Assembly: GCF_000317615.1 (NCBI RefSeq)
Contig: NC_019780.1
Coordinates: 496,001-560,000, forward strand
Direction of reading: 5' to 3'
DNA length: 64,000 bases
Source of the DNA: Dactylococcopsis salina PCC 8305
GTDB lineage: Bacteria; Cyanobacteriota; Cyanobacteriia; Cyanobacteriales; Rubidibacteraceae
Shown here in pieces: positions 10,055-17,550 of the stretch. Position 1 is the stretch's first letter. Each line of letters begins with the position of its first letter. The notes under the pieces are model-generated. The model had not been told where the DNA came from, made no database searches, and worked only from the letters and a program-made list of their open reading frames with translations. A program made the position numbers and the translations under genes.

Positions 10055-10255
10055 TTAATCTAATAAGTCTAAAAATTCTCTTGCTTTTTGACGCAGTTCT
10101 CCATAAGTGAAATCACCTCTTTGATTTAAACTGCCACGATTCCCATTAGTTTTTTCTTGCTCAATGAACTCTCCGAATGCTTCTCGAATCTCCTTAGACA
10201 TATGAAATTCTTTCGCGATCGCTTCAATTTGCTTAATATCCTTCTTTTTTCCCAT
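10055..10255 (-). CDS. Small hypothetical protein, upstream gene of an unknown pair
   Basis: 66 residues if translation starts at the ATG at 10255 (MGKKKDIKQIEAIAKEFHM); the open frame extends upstream to 10300 but the extra residues look non-conserved. It is very charged and helical, with GDFTYGELRQKAREFLDLL at the C-terminus. Its stop codon lies 9 bp before the 182-residue partner. The size and pairing are compatible with an immunity, antitoxin or adaptor protein, but nothing in the sequence proves this. Confidence 0.65.
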   Translation of the reverse strand: MGKKKDIKQIEAIAKEFHMSKEIREAFGEFIEQEKTNGNRGSLNQRGDFTYGELRQKAREFLDLLD

Positions 10256-10625
10256 TCTACAGGATGAAAAATCAACATAATTCCTGAAATAGCAAGCCAA
10301 TCTCCAGCCTCAGCATAACAATTTGGTTAATACTCGATCGCGATCGCGCATTCATCAGACATTAATAAGGTTTCTCCTCTTTCTTTAAAGAGGCTTCTCT
10401 CCCCTAATCAATCGTTACTCAGAAAAATAATTGCTTCATTTCCGAACGCAGAGATGAGATGAATTTATGTTAAGCAAGGTGGCTAGAAACAGAACAGGGC
10501 TTGACAAAAATCAGTTTATCTGCGTAAACCAAGGAGAAACGTTGAAAAGCAAAATTTTACGGGGTTATCAGCGCGATCGCGTCCTGATCCATTTAATATA
10601 ATGTCATCCTTAGCTCCCTTATTCC
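10256..10625. repeat. Intergenic region with left copy of a long direct repeat
   Basis: From 10395 to about 10560 the sequence matches 13310-13473 almost base for base, and a shorter upstream match starts CATTCATCAGACATTAATAA at about 10350. The repeat ends in AAGGAGAAACG followed by a TTG start and a truncated frame MKSKILRGYQRDR. This looks like the promoter and first codons of a secreted-protein gene copied from, or recombined with, the locus at 13457. The two copies bracket the Rpn cluster. Confidence 0.75.
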
Positions 10626-11531
10626 ATGACAGCAAACGCCAATCCCTCCAACGCGGAATATGACAGTCCTTGGAAAGAGGCTCTAGAGCGATATTTGCCA
10701 GCCTTTCTCGCTCTGTGCTTTCCTTCCTTACACCACCTCATCGATTGGAGTCAGCCCTATCTGTCTCTGGACACTGAACTGAGGGAAGCAGTACGTGATG
10801 CTGATTTAGGAACTCGCTTCGCCGATAAACTGTTCCAAGTGTTTCTCAACGATGGCTCAGTGACCCAACTGCTGATTCATGTGGAAGTACAAGGACAATA
10901 TGAAGCCAATTTTTCCGAGAGGATGTTTGTTTACCACTATCGGATTTTCGATCGCTGCCGCAGCCCACTGGTGAGTTTAGCGGTGCTAGGGGACGATCGT
11001 CCATCTTGGCGACCGAACTCCTATGGTTATGGTGAAGGGGGAGCGCAAATGAAGCTGGAGTTTCTCATCGTCAAGCTGTTAGATTTTGAGGAACGATGGC
11101 AAGAATTGGAAAGCAGCGACAATCTGTTTGCTCCGATTATCATGGCTCATCTCAAGAGTAAAAGTACCACCCAAGATGCTCAAGCGAGGGCGCAATGGAA
11201 ATGGACAATTGTGCGAGGACTCTATCAACGGGGTTATCAGCGCGGTGATATATTAGAATTATTCCGAGTCATCGATTGGATGATGGTGTTGCCAGAAGCA
11301 TTACAGCAAGAATTTAACCGTCAAGTGAAACAAGAAACGGAGGAAACGCAGATGCCACTACTGTCTCATTTGGAATTGGAAGCCAAGGCAGAAGGTCGAA
11401 AAGAAGAAAAACAAGCAGTCGCTCTGAACTTTCTGCGAATGGGTTTAAGTCCCGAACAAGTGGCTCAGGGAACGGGGCTGTCTCTAGAGCAGATTCAGGA
11501 ACTTCAAAGTCAATTGGAATCTGAGTCCTAA
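10626..11531 (+). CDS. Rpn-type PD-(D/E)XK nuclease-like protein, copy 1
   Basis: 301 residues. The N-terminal two thirds match the large cyanobacterial family of Rpn/transposase_31-like PD-(D/E)XK proteins: YLSLDTELREAVRDADLG, then D67 in FADKLFQVFL and the E87-V-Q89 motif in LLIHVEVQGQ. A basic helix with one EGRK unit joins it to a C-terminal helical domain (AVALNFLRMGLSPEQVAQGTGL). Inside the gene, GGAGG (11339-11343) sits 8 bases before an in-frame ATG at 11352, so the C-terminal domain could be made separately. The relative at 11867 is almost identical. Rpn relatives are DNA nucleases tied to phage defence and toxicity. Confidence 0.88.
   Translation: MTANANPSNAEYDSPWKEALERYLPAFLALCFPSLHHLIDWSQPYLSLDTELREAVRDADLGTRFADKLFQVFLNDGSVTQLLIHVEVQGQYEANFSERMFVYHYRIFDRCRSPLVSLAVLGDDRPSWRPNSYGYGEGGAQMKLEFLIVKLLDFEERWQELESSDNLFAPIIMAHLKSKSTTQDAQARAQWKWTIVRGLYQRGYQRGDILELFRVIDWMMVLPEALQQEFNRQVKQETEETQMPLLSHLELEAKAEGRKEEKQAVALNFLRMGLSPEQVAQGTGLSLEQIQELQSQLESES
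11352..11531 (+). CDS. Internal-start C-terminal product of Rpn copy 1 (putative antitoxin)
   Basis: 59 codons in frame with the parent gene, starting MPLLSHLELEAKAEGRKEE. The start has a consensus Shine-Dalgarno GGAGG with 8-base spacing, better than most true starts in this window. In enterobacterial RpnA an internal start gives a C-terminal protein that neutralises the toxic full-length nuclease. By analogy this product is a candidate antitoxin. Production is not shown by the sequence alone. Confidence 0.5.
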   Translation: MPLLSHLELEAKAEGRKEEKQAVALNFLRMGLSPEQVAQGTGLSLEQIQELQSQLESES

Positions 11532-11564
11532 GCGCGATTGAAACAAGAAACGGAGGAAACGCAG

Positions 11565-11780
11565 ATGCCACTACTGTCTCATTTGGAATTGGAAGCCAAG
11601 GCAGAAGGTCGAAAAGAAGGTCGAAAAGAAGGTCGAAAAGAAGGTCAAAAAGAAGAAAAGCAAGCAGTTGCTCTGAACTTTCTGCGAATGGGTTTAAGTC
11701 CCGAACAAGTGGCTCAGGGAACGGGGCTGTCTCTGGAGAAGATTCAGGAACTTCAAAGTCAACTGGAAGGTGAGTCCTAA
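11565..11780 (+). CDS. Detached Rpn C-terminal domain ORF, copy 1
   Basis: 71 codons starting MPLLSHLELEAKAEGRKEG with its own GGAGG at 11552-11556, 8 bases before the ATG. It is a duplicate of the 3' end of the preceding gene, beginning a few codons upstream of the internal Shine-Dalgarno and running to the same AGTCCTAAGCGCGA end. The basic linker has four EGRK-type units here against one in the parent. A TTG at 11538, only 6 bases after the parent stop codon, is an alternative start. Probable role: free-standing antitoxin-like partner of the nuclease, by inference. Confidence 0.65.
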   Translation: MPLLSHLELEAKAEGRKEGRKEGRKEGQKEEKQAVALNFLRMGLSPEQVAQGTGLSLEKIQELQSQLEGES

Positions 11781-11866
11781 GCGCGATCGATTCTCATCAG
11801 AGTGATGTCCCAAAGTTGATTAGTTCGATCGCGCAGGTTAAATCCTGACAATCCCTTTGAAAGATT

Positions 11867-12784
11867 ATGACAGCAAACGCCAATCCCTCCAACGCGGAAT
11901 ACGACAGTCCTTGGAAAGAGGCTCTAGAGCGATATTTGCCAGCCTTTCTCGCTCTGTGCTTTCCTTCCTTACACCACCTCATCGATTGGAGTCAGCCTTA
12001 TCTGTCTCTGGACACTGAACTGAGGGAAGCAGTACGTGATGCTGATTTAGGAACTCGCTTCGCCGATAAACTGTTCCAAGTGTTTCTCAACGATGGCTCA
12101 GTAACCCAACTGCTGATTCATCTGGAAGTACAAGGACAATATGAAGCCAATTTTTCCGAGAGGATGTTTGTTTACCACTATCGGATTTTCGATCGCTGCC
12201 GCAGCCCACTGGTGAGTTTAGCGGTGCTAGGGGACGATCGTCCCTCTTGGCGACCGAACTCCTATAGTTACGGTCAAGGGGGAGCGCAAATGAAACTGGA
12301 GTTTCTCATGGCCAAACTGTTAGATTTTGAGGAACGATGGCAAGAATTGGAAAGCAGCGACAATCTGTTTGCTCCGATTATCATGGCTCATCTCAAGAGC
12401 AAAAGCACCACCCAAGATGCTCAAGCGAGGGCGCAATGGAAATGGACAATTGTGCGAGGACTCTATCAACGGGGTTATCAGCGCGGTGATATATTAGAAC
12501 TATTCCGAGTCATCGATTGGATGATGGTGTTGCCAGAAGCATTACAGCAAGAATTTAACCGTCAAGTGAAACAAGAAACGGAGGAAACGCAGATGCCACT
12601 ACTGTCTCATTTGGAATTGGAAGCCAAGGCAGAAGGTCGAAAAGAAGGTCGAAGAGAAGAAAAACAAGCAGTCGCTCTGAACTTGCTGCGAATGGGTTTA
12701 AGTCCCGAGCAAGTGGCTCAGGGAACGGGGCTGTCTCTAGAGAAGATTCAGGAACTTCAAAGTCAACTGGAATCTGAGTCCTAA
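11867..12784 (+). CDS. Rpn-type PD-(D/E)XK nuclease-like protein, copy 2
   Basis: 305 residues, nearly identical to the gene at 10626 from the first codon on. The few differences include HVEVQ to HLEVQ, YGYGEGG to YSYGQGG and LIVKLL to LMAKLL. D67 and E87-x-Q89 are kept. The linker has two EGRK-type units. The internal Shine-Dalgarno GGAGG (12580-12584) and ATG (12593) are conserved. Such recent in-frame duplication, with both copies open, indicates that both are or were recently functional. The upstream sequence (11781-11866) differs from that of copy 1, so the copies have different promoters. Confidence 0.88.
   Translation: MTANANPSNAEYDSPWKEALERYLPAFLALCFPSLHHLIDWSQPYLSLDTELREAVRDADLGTRFADKLFQVFLNDGSVTQLLIHLEVQGQYEANFSERMFVYHYRIFDRCRSPLVSLAVLGDDRPSWRPNSYSYGQGGAQMKLEFLMAKLLDFEERWQELESSDNLFAPIIMAHLKSKSTTQDAQARAQWKWTIVRGLYQRGYQRGDILELFRVIDWMMVLPEALQQEFNRQVKQETEETQMPLLSHLELEAKAEGRKEGRREEKQAVALNLLRMGLSPEQVAQGTGLSLEKIQELQSQLESES
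12593..12784 (+). CDS. Internal-start C-terminal product of Rpn copy 2 (putative antitoxin)
   Basis: 63 codons in frame with copy 2, starting MPLLSHLELEAKAEGRKEG, with GGAGG 8 bases upstream. It is the same arrangement as at 11352. Its translation is a prediction from the ribosome binding site and the reported intragenic antitoxins of Rpn relatives. Confidence 0.48.
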   Translation: MPLLSHLELEAKAEGRKEGRREEKQAVALNLLRMGLSPEQVAQGTGLSLEKIQELQSQLESES

Positions 12785-12817
12785 GCGCGATTGAAACAAG
12801 AAACGGAGGAAACGCAG

Positions 12818-13045
12818 ATGCCACTACTGTCTCATTTGGAATTGGAAGCCAAGGCAGAAGGTCGAAAAGAAGGTCGAAAAGAAGGTCGAAGAGAAGGTCG
12901 AAAAGAAGGTCGAAAAGAAGAAAAACAAGCAGTCGCTTTGAACTTGCTGCGAATGGGTTTAAGTCCCGAGCAAGTGGCTCAGGGAACGGGGCTGTCTCTA
13001 GAGAAGATTCAGGAACTTCAAAGTCAACTGGAAGGTGAGTCCTAA
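12818..13045 (+). CDS. Detached Rpn C-terminal domain ORF, copy 2
   Basis: 75 codons with GGAGG at 12805-12809, 8 bases before the ATG. It duplicates the 3' end of copy 2 and carries five EGRK-type units. The TTG at 12791, 6 bases after the parent stop, is an alternative start. The arrangement repeats that at 11565, which shows that the gene-plus-detached-domain unit was duplicated as a whole. Confidence 0.65.
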   Translation: MPLLSHLELEAKAEGRKEGRKEGRREGRKEGRKEEKQAVALNLLRMGLSPEQVAQGTGLSLEKIQELQSQLEGES

Positions 13046-13309
13046 GCGCGATCGCTTTCAACAAGAGAGTTAATCTTGGATTGGCTACGCTAAATTAGCG
13101 CGTAGGCTGAAAGCCGAGCCGTAGAGCCTCGCGCATTCATCAGACATTAATAAGGTTTATCTTCTTTCCTTCAGAAAAACTTATATTACAAAATTTGACA
13201 AGCCACGAAAAACCAAGGTTTAGAAGGTGCAAATTTGGAATTTGACCAATTCTATGATATTTTGAGTTGGGGATGGTCAATAACTGTGACTAAACTTCAA
13301 AAAAGAGCC

Positions 13310-13473
13310 TTCTCTCCCCTAATCAATCGTTACTCAGAAAAATAATTGCTTCATTTCCGAACGCAGAGATGAGATGAATTTCTGTTAAGCAAGGTGGCTA
13401 GAAACAGAACCGGGCTTGACAGAAATCAGTTTATCTGCATAAACCAAGGAGAAACCTTGAAAAGGAAAATTTT
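13310..13473. repeat. Right copy of the long direct repeat flanking the Rpn cluster
   Basis: The copy matches 10395-10560 with only scattered substitutions. The short upstream segment (CATTCATCAGACATTAATAAGG) is also present at about 13136 but is separated from the main match by about 150 bp of extra sequence. The gap from 13046 to 13309 has no intact gene. It holds a small GGCTACGCTAAATTAGCGCGTAG-like palindrome near 13081 and a short open stretch (EGANLEFDQFYDILSWGWS) of unknown origin. Confidence 0.78.
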
Positions 13474-13893
13474 CTGGCTATCTCTCTTGATTTTTTGTGA
13501 ACGGATTTAGAGGTAACGGTAACTGGGGCATCTTCTGGTAACGGCACTTTCGACATCAATGATTATGGTAATCTTGATTGGAATACGGGCGGCAATACTC
13601 TTGATTTGAACCAAGAGTTAATTGGTCAAGGGTTAACTGAGTTCAGACTCCTTCCATTCCTATCCTCTGACGCTCTAAGAGGTACTGGCAACCTTCAGTA
13701 TGAAACTGATGGCGCGAGTAGATTTAATGGAGACACCATGCAATTGCAATCAGTCACTCCTACTAATGATTCTCAAGCGGTTCCCTTTGAAGCGGAAGGA
13801 ACAATGGGTTTAGCTGCGTTAGGAGGCTTCTTCTGGTATCGCAATCGCAAAAAGCGCAAGCAAACTCTCGCTGCCAGTGCCAAAAGCGAATAA
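13457..13893 (+). pseudogene. Broken gene for a secreted PEP-CTERM-like sorted protein
   Basis: AAGGAG precedes a TTG at 13457 that opens a signal-peptide-like start (MKRKIFWLSLLIF) and stops at TAG 13508-13510. In another frame, from 13510 to the TAA at 13891-13893, the sequence reads EVTVTGASSGNGTFDINDYG and ends VPFEAEGTMGLAALGGFF, then WYRNRKKRK. This is a C-terminal sorting signal with a hydrophobic helix and a basic tail of the exosortase-dependent kind. The signal peptide and the mature domain are out of frame and the middle appears deleted. An ORF from the TTG at 13606 would have no signal peptide. An intact gene elsewhere would be expected. Confidence 0.6.
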
Positions 13894-13925
13894 ACTGAGA
13901 GATTGAATGTTAATGATCAAGATCA

Positions 13926-13954
13926 GGGATGACCTCTCGGTTATCCCTTTTTTT
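13926..13954 (+). terminator. Intrinsic terminator after the sorted-protein remnant
   Basis: GGGATGACC, loop TCTC and GGTTATCCC form a nine-base stem with one mismatch, followed by seven T residues. It lies 32 bases after the stop codon at 13893. The rest of the gap to 14101 holds a GTTGGGTTTC repeat and a CCCCAAACTTGGGG palindrome. Confidence 0.88.
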
Positions 13955-14101
13955 GATTAAAGGTCAGTTGTCTGAGTAGCGCGACTCCCCTACCTTGAAA
14001 AATTTTACCCTTTAATCTCAAGTTCAAGCAATTGCTTATAATTTGTGTTGGGTTTCGCTTCCCTCCACCCAACCTACTTTTAGTTTCCCCAAACTTGGGG
14101 G

Positions 14102-15781
14102 TTAGGGGGCGAGAGTGATTTCCTTTTCGACGGTTAATCCTGCAAATAGTTGACGATCTTCGCTGATGTGGGGAAACTTGAGTTGAGAGTCGGGAATACC
14201 TCGATCGACCTGTCTTTGGCGTACAATATCAAAACTCCCTTTCCCAAGGATTCGCAGTCGAGGGGCTGGAATTTCTCCTAGGCGTTTGTCAGCATAGCGG
14301 AGGTTAGTTTCTTTGAGAAGTTCATCAAACCGACGCAAAAAATGAGAACCCTCTTCTAAATTTGTCTCAGGGGGTAGCTCAATGTTGAGGAGATAGTGAG
14401 GGGGAAACTCTTTCTCGGAGAGAGTCACAAAAAAGTCATGGATTGTTATGCCCCATTCCTTCTGCAACGATCGCATCACGGCTGTAACATGAGCTTCAGT
14501 AGTTTTTTCTGTGGTTGAGGAAAGAATCCCACCGCGACGATGACGGAAAATCAGGGTTGGGGTTTGCTCAAAAAAGTCGCTAATTTCCACCACATCCCCA
14601 ATATCGTAGCGATAGAAGCCACTATAATTCGTCATTAAAATCCGATAACGTTCCCCCGGTTTGACTTCTGTGGCGAGGAGAGTGTTCGGTTGTTCCGTCT
14701 CCCATTCTGACTCAGGGATAAATTCAAAGAAACCCGTATTGGGAGTTAAAACACTGGCATCAACATTAACATCAGGATAAACGCCACAAGTGCCTTCGGC
14801 GGTGCTATAAGCGGCTCCAAATGCGGGGAGTTGATCCAAATCGTAATCGGAGAAATGTTGAAAATAAAAGTCTGATGTTCCTCCCCTCGCTGTGGCGATA
14901 TAAGCGAGATTTTTCCAAGCCAGAGGCGGTGTCAGTCTTCCTTCTGATCTCAAGATTTCCCGTAATTGTTGCGCTCGTTTTGGGGCTGCAGAAAAGCGTC
15001 GATCGAGTCGTGATCTCATTTTGGGATCAAGATTCAACCAAGTGGGAAGGCTTCCTTTTTCCAAGTCATCCACAAAAGATGCGGCGTATGTTTCTAAATA
15101 TCGACAAATCCGCAGAATTAACATGGGAAAGTTCGCAATTAATCCCCCTAACTCTGGATTTCGTAAGGAGAATAGTAAACATAAATAGTTCCGAGTGAAG
15201 CTATCTTCTACTTGTAAAGTCGTAAAGGGATGTGCAAATAACCACTCATACAGCCAACGTCGGGTATGTAAAACCCCTGGCCCGGCGGGTCCATATTTAA
15301 TTCCCCCTGTGGTGTAACCTTTAATTAAAGCGGGGTTGGTGACTAATAACTTTTCTAGTTTTTTTCCTCGTTGACGTAAGGCGCTGTCTAGGAATCCCAT
15401 ACTGGCTAAGTTGGCTTTACCGAGGGAGTTTTGGAAGCGTTGCGTGACAGGAATTTTCTTTTGTTTTCCCGTTGAACCACTGGTAACGTTAATGTAAATG
15501 ACGGGATCAGGAGTGAGGAGGTTTTTCTCTCCCTTAGCAATGCGTTCTGTGTAGGGATCATACGCACTGTAGGGTAGGATGGGAAGGCGCGATCGAAACT
15601 GGTCAATGGTTTTGATTTCTTCTAAATGGTAATGACGACCTAACTCTGTGTTTTGATGGTGTTGAAGTAGGGTTTTTAAGTATTGTTCTTGTACCGCTAA
15701 AGGTTGTTTTGTTTCTTGGATTAATTGATTCTTAGCGCGGTGAGCAAGGGTTGTTAAAATTTGAAAGGGTAAAGTAGCCAC
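14102..15781 (-). CDS. GH3 superfamily acyl-adenylating enzyme
   Basis: 559 residues, full length for bacterial GH3-type proteins. The ATP/AMP loop VTSGSTGKQKKIPVT (about 108-122) and the motif YRYDIGDVVEI near residue 395 identify the family. An N-terminal QNTELGRHYHLEEIK segment is typical. Plant GH3 enzymes conjugate jasmonate or auxin to amino acids by adenylation. The bacterial substrate is unknown. The last codons and the TAA stop lie inside a CCCCTAACCCCC repeat, so the very C-terminus is repeat-derived. No obvious operon partner. Confidence 0.88.
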   Translation of the reverse strand: MATLPFQILTTLAHRAKNQLIQETKQPLAVQEQYLKTLLQHHQNTELGRHYHLEEIKTIDQFRSRLPILPYSAYDPYTERIAKGEKNLLTPDPVIYINVTSGSTGKQKKIPVTQRFQNSLGKANLASMGFLDSALRQRGKKLEKLLVTNPALIKGYTTGGIKYGPAGPGVLHTRRWLYEWLFAHPFTTLQVEDSFTRNYLCLLFSLRNPELGGLIANFPMLILRICRYLETYAASFVDDLEKGSLPTWLNLDPKMRSRLDRRFSAAPKRAQQLREILRSEGRLTPPLAWKNLAYIATARGGTSDFYFQHFSDYDLDQLPAFGAAYSTAEGTCGVYPDVNVDASVLTPNTGFFEFIPESEWETEQPNTLLATEVKPGERYRILMTNYSGFYRYDIGDVVEISDFFEQTPTLIFRHRRGGILSSTTEKTTEAHVTAVMRSLQKEWGITIHDFFVTLSEKEFPPHYLLNIELPPETNLEEGSHFLRRFDELLKETNLRYADKRLGEIPAPRLRILGKGSFDIVRQRQVDRGIPDSQLKFPHISEDRQLFAGLTVEKEITLAP

Positions 15782-15986
15782 AGATCAATTGTTGTTTAAG
15801 GTTAATGAATAATCAGGCGCGATCGGTGAATGATTTGTGAGAATTAATCGCCCCCTAGCCCCCAATTCTGGGGGAACTTGGTTGATCGAGTTCTCACAAA
15901 TGAAAGCAGATTATAGAGCGATCGGACACTGATGGGATTTTATCAGAGCAAGTGAGTTTAGATCATTCATCATCAATGATAGAGAT

Positions 15987-16901
15987 ATGTTATCAATTAT
16001 TTATTCTGAGGACTTTCTTAAGCATCGTACAGGGCGATTACACCCAGAACGCCCAGAACGTCTAAAAGCGATCGTTGATGCGCTTCAGGCTTCATTTTCA
16101 GGGGATGAGCTACACTGGCAACAGCCCACTCCTTATGGCGATCGAAACATACTATCTTGGGTGGAAAAACTTCATACTCCCGAATATGTTCAAGAAGTGG
16201 CAAGTTTGGCGAGAAAAGGTGGGGGAAGACTTGATCTGGATACTCCAGTCTCTGTAGATAGTTATGAGGTGGCTTTACTAGCGGTGAGTGCGTGGTGGGA
16301 TGGCGTGGATCAGGCTTTACAGAGGCATCAGCCAGCTTTTGTTTTGGCACGTCCCCCCGGTCATCATGCGGAAAAACAACGGGGAATGGGCTTCTGTTTG
16401 TTCTCTAATTGCGCGATCGCGGCTCACTATGCTTTAACTTTACCAGAGGTGAATCGCGTTGCGATCCTGGATTGGGATGTCCATCATGGTAACGGAACTC
16501 AATCTCTAGTAGAAGATTCTCCCAACATTGCATATTGTTCTCTTCATCAGTCTCCCTGTTATCCTGGCACTGGGGCCGCAACGGAACGCGGTTTTTATAA
16601 TAATGTTCTCAATCTTCCGATATTACCTGGTAGCACGAGTAATGAGTATAATCCTTTGTTTCAAGAAAGAGTAATCCCTTTTTTAAAGGATTTTAATCCT
16701 GATTTACTGCTGGTAAGTGCGGGTTATGATGGGACTCATGCTGATCCGTTGGCAGAAGTTTCTCTAAAACCCGATGACTATTATTTCTTTACTGAGTTAT
16801 GTCTCTCGGTGACTCCCAATGTGGTTTTTGGTTTGGAAGGCGGTTATGATTTGGAGGCTTTAGCTCGATCGGTTGTAGCGACGATTTCTGCTTGTTTATA
16901 A
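15987..16901 (+). CDS. Histone deacetylase superfamily hydrolase
   Basis: 304 residues, the whole arginase/deacetylase-fold domain. Visible motifs are RPPGHHA (about 122-128), WDVHHGNGTQ with zinc ligands (about 163-172), SAGYDGTHADPLA (about 243-255) and LEGGYD near the C-terminus. Bacterial members are acetoin utilisation-like or polyamine-type amidohydrolases that remove acyl groups. The true substrate is unknown. Start at the ATG 15987. The gene is divergent from the GH3-type gene with a 205-bp gap that holds a CCCCCTAGCCCCCAATTCTGGGGG repeat. Confidence 0.92.
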   Translation: MLSIIYSEDFLKHRTGRLHPERPERLKAIVDALQASFSGDELHWQQPTPYGDRNILSWVEKLHTPEYVQEVASLARKGGGRLDLDTPVSVDSYEVALLAVSAWWDGVDQALQRHQPAFVLARPPGHHAEKQRGMGFCLFSNCAIAAHYALTLPEVNRVAILDWDVHHGNGTQSLVEDSPNIAYCSLHQSPCYPGTGAATERGFYNNVLNLPILPGSTSNEYNPLFQERVIPFLKDFNPDLLLVSAGYDGTHADPLAEVSLKPDDYYFFTELCLSVTPNVVFGLEGGYDLEALARSVVATISACL

Positions 16902-16918
16902 CGTAGGTTGGGGAAAAA

Positions 16919-16945
16919 AGTTATTTGTTATTTGTTATTTGTTAT
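16919..16945. repeat. Short heptanucleotide run (TTATTTG)
   Basis: Three to four tandem TTATTTG units. The same heptamer occurs at 3751-3764. It precedes the toxin-antitoxin operon and may overlap its promoter. Confidence 0.75.
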
Positions 16946-16988
16946 AAGATGACAATTGGTATTTTTTATTTGGGAGAAGAAGTTAACA

Positions 16989-17222
16989 ATGACTAGATTA
17001 CTGGAACAGGTAATTTCTAAATTGAAAAGTTTACCTGAAGAGGAACAAAATGCGATCGCATCTCGTCTCCTAGCGGAAGTGGAAGACGAGCAAAGTTGGA
17101 AAACTCAATTTGAATCAACAACAGATGAACAGTGGGATCAAATGGCTGAGATGGTGCGTAATGAAATTAAAACTGGTGATACAACTCCTATAATTGATAT
17201 TTTTCCCTCTCAATCCGAGTAA
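16989..17222 (+). CDS. Antitoxin-like protein of a RelE/ParE-type pair
   Basis: 77 residues from the ATG at 16989, preceded by GGGAGAAG. The helical N-terminus (LLEQVISKLKSLPEEEQNAI) and an acidic, tryptophan-containing C-terminus are typical of small antitoxins paired with RelE/ParE toxins in cyanobacteria. The TAA stop shares a base with the ATG of the toxin gene at 17222, so translation is coupled. It would bind and neutralise the toxin and repress the operon. Confidence 0.82.
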   Translation: MTRLLEQVISKLKSLPEEEQNAIASRLLAEVEDEQSWKTQFESTTDEQWDQMAEMVRNEIKTGDTTPIIDIFPSQSE

Positions 17223-17491
17223 TGAAATCAAGTGTTACTAAAGCCTTTCGGAAACAATTTGATCAACTTCCAACATCAGTTCAAAAACAAGCCACAAAAG
17301 CCTACGCACTCTGGCGTTCTAATCCCTACCACAATAGCCTTCAGTTTAAACGAGTCAGCCAGCGCCAACCAATTTACGCAGTTCGAGTGAGTTTGGAATA
17401 TCGAGCGCTTGGATTATTGGAAGATGAGTCCATTTATTGGTTTTGGATTGGTACTCATGGAGAATATGACGAGTTATTGAAAAGGTTGTAA
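17222..17491 (+). CDS. RelE/ParE-superfamily toxin
   Basis: 89 residues. The pattern FRKQFDQLPTSVQKQATKAY, then SLQFKRVSQRQPIYAVRVSLEYRALG and WFWIGTHGEYDELLK matches ParE/RelE-fold toxins of the type with a final HxxYDxLL. RelE members cut mRNA on the ribosome and ParE members poison gyrase; which applies cannot be told. It overlaps its antitoxin by one base. Confidence 0.87.
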   Translation: MKSSVTKAFRKQFDQLPTSVQKQATKAYALWRSNPYHNSLQFKRVSQRQPIYAVRVSLEYRALGLLEDESIYWFWIGTHGEYDELLKRL

Positions 17492-17550
17492 TACCAATTA
17501 ATGTTGGGTTACATTTCATTTCACCCAACCTACTGGTTGGTAGAGAAAGG

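Noticed and set aside
12555..13064. Long minus-strand ORF opposite the Rpn genes (169 codons, repeated LFDLLFDLL)
   Set aside because: It is the antisense reading of the EGRK repeats and of the conserved Rpn 3' ends. No ribosome site, and the coding strand is clear.
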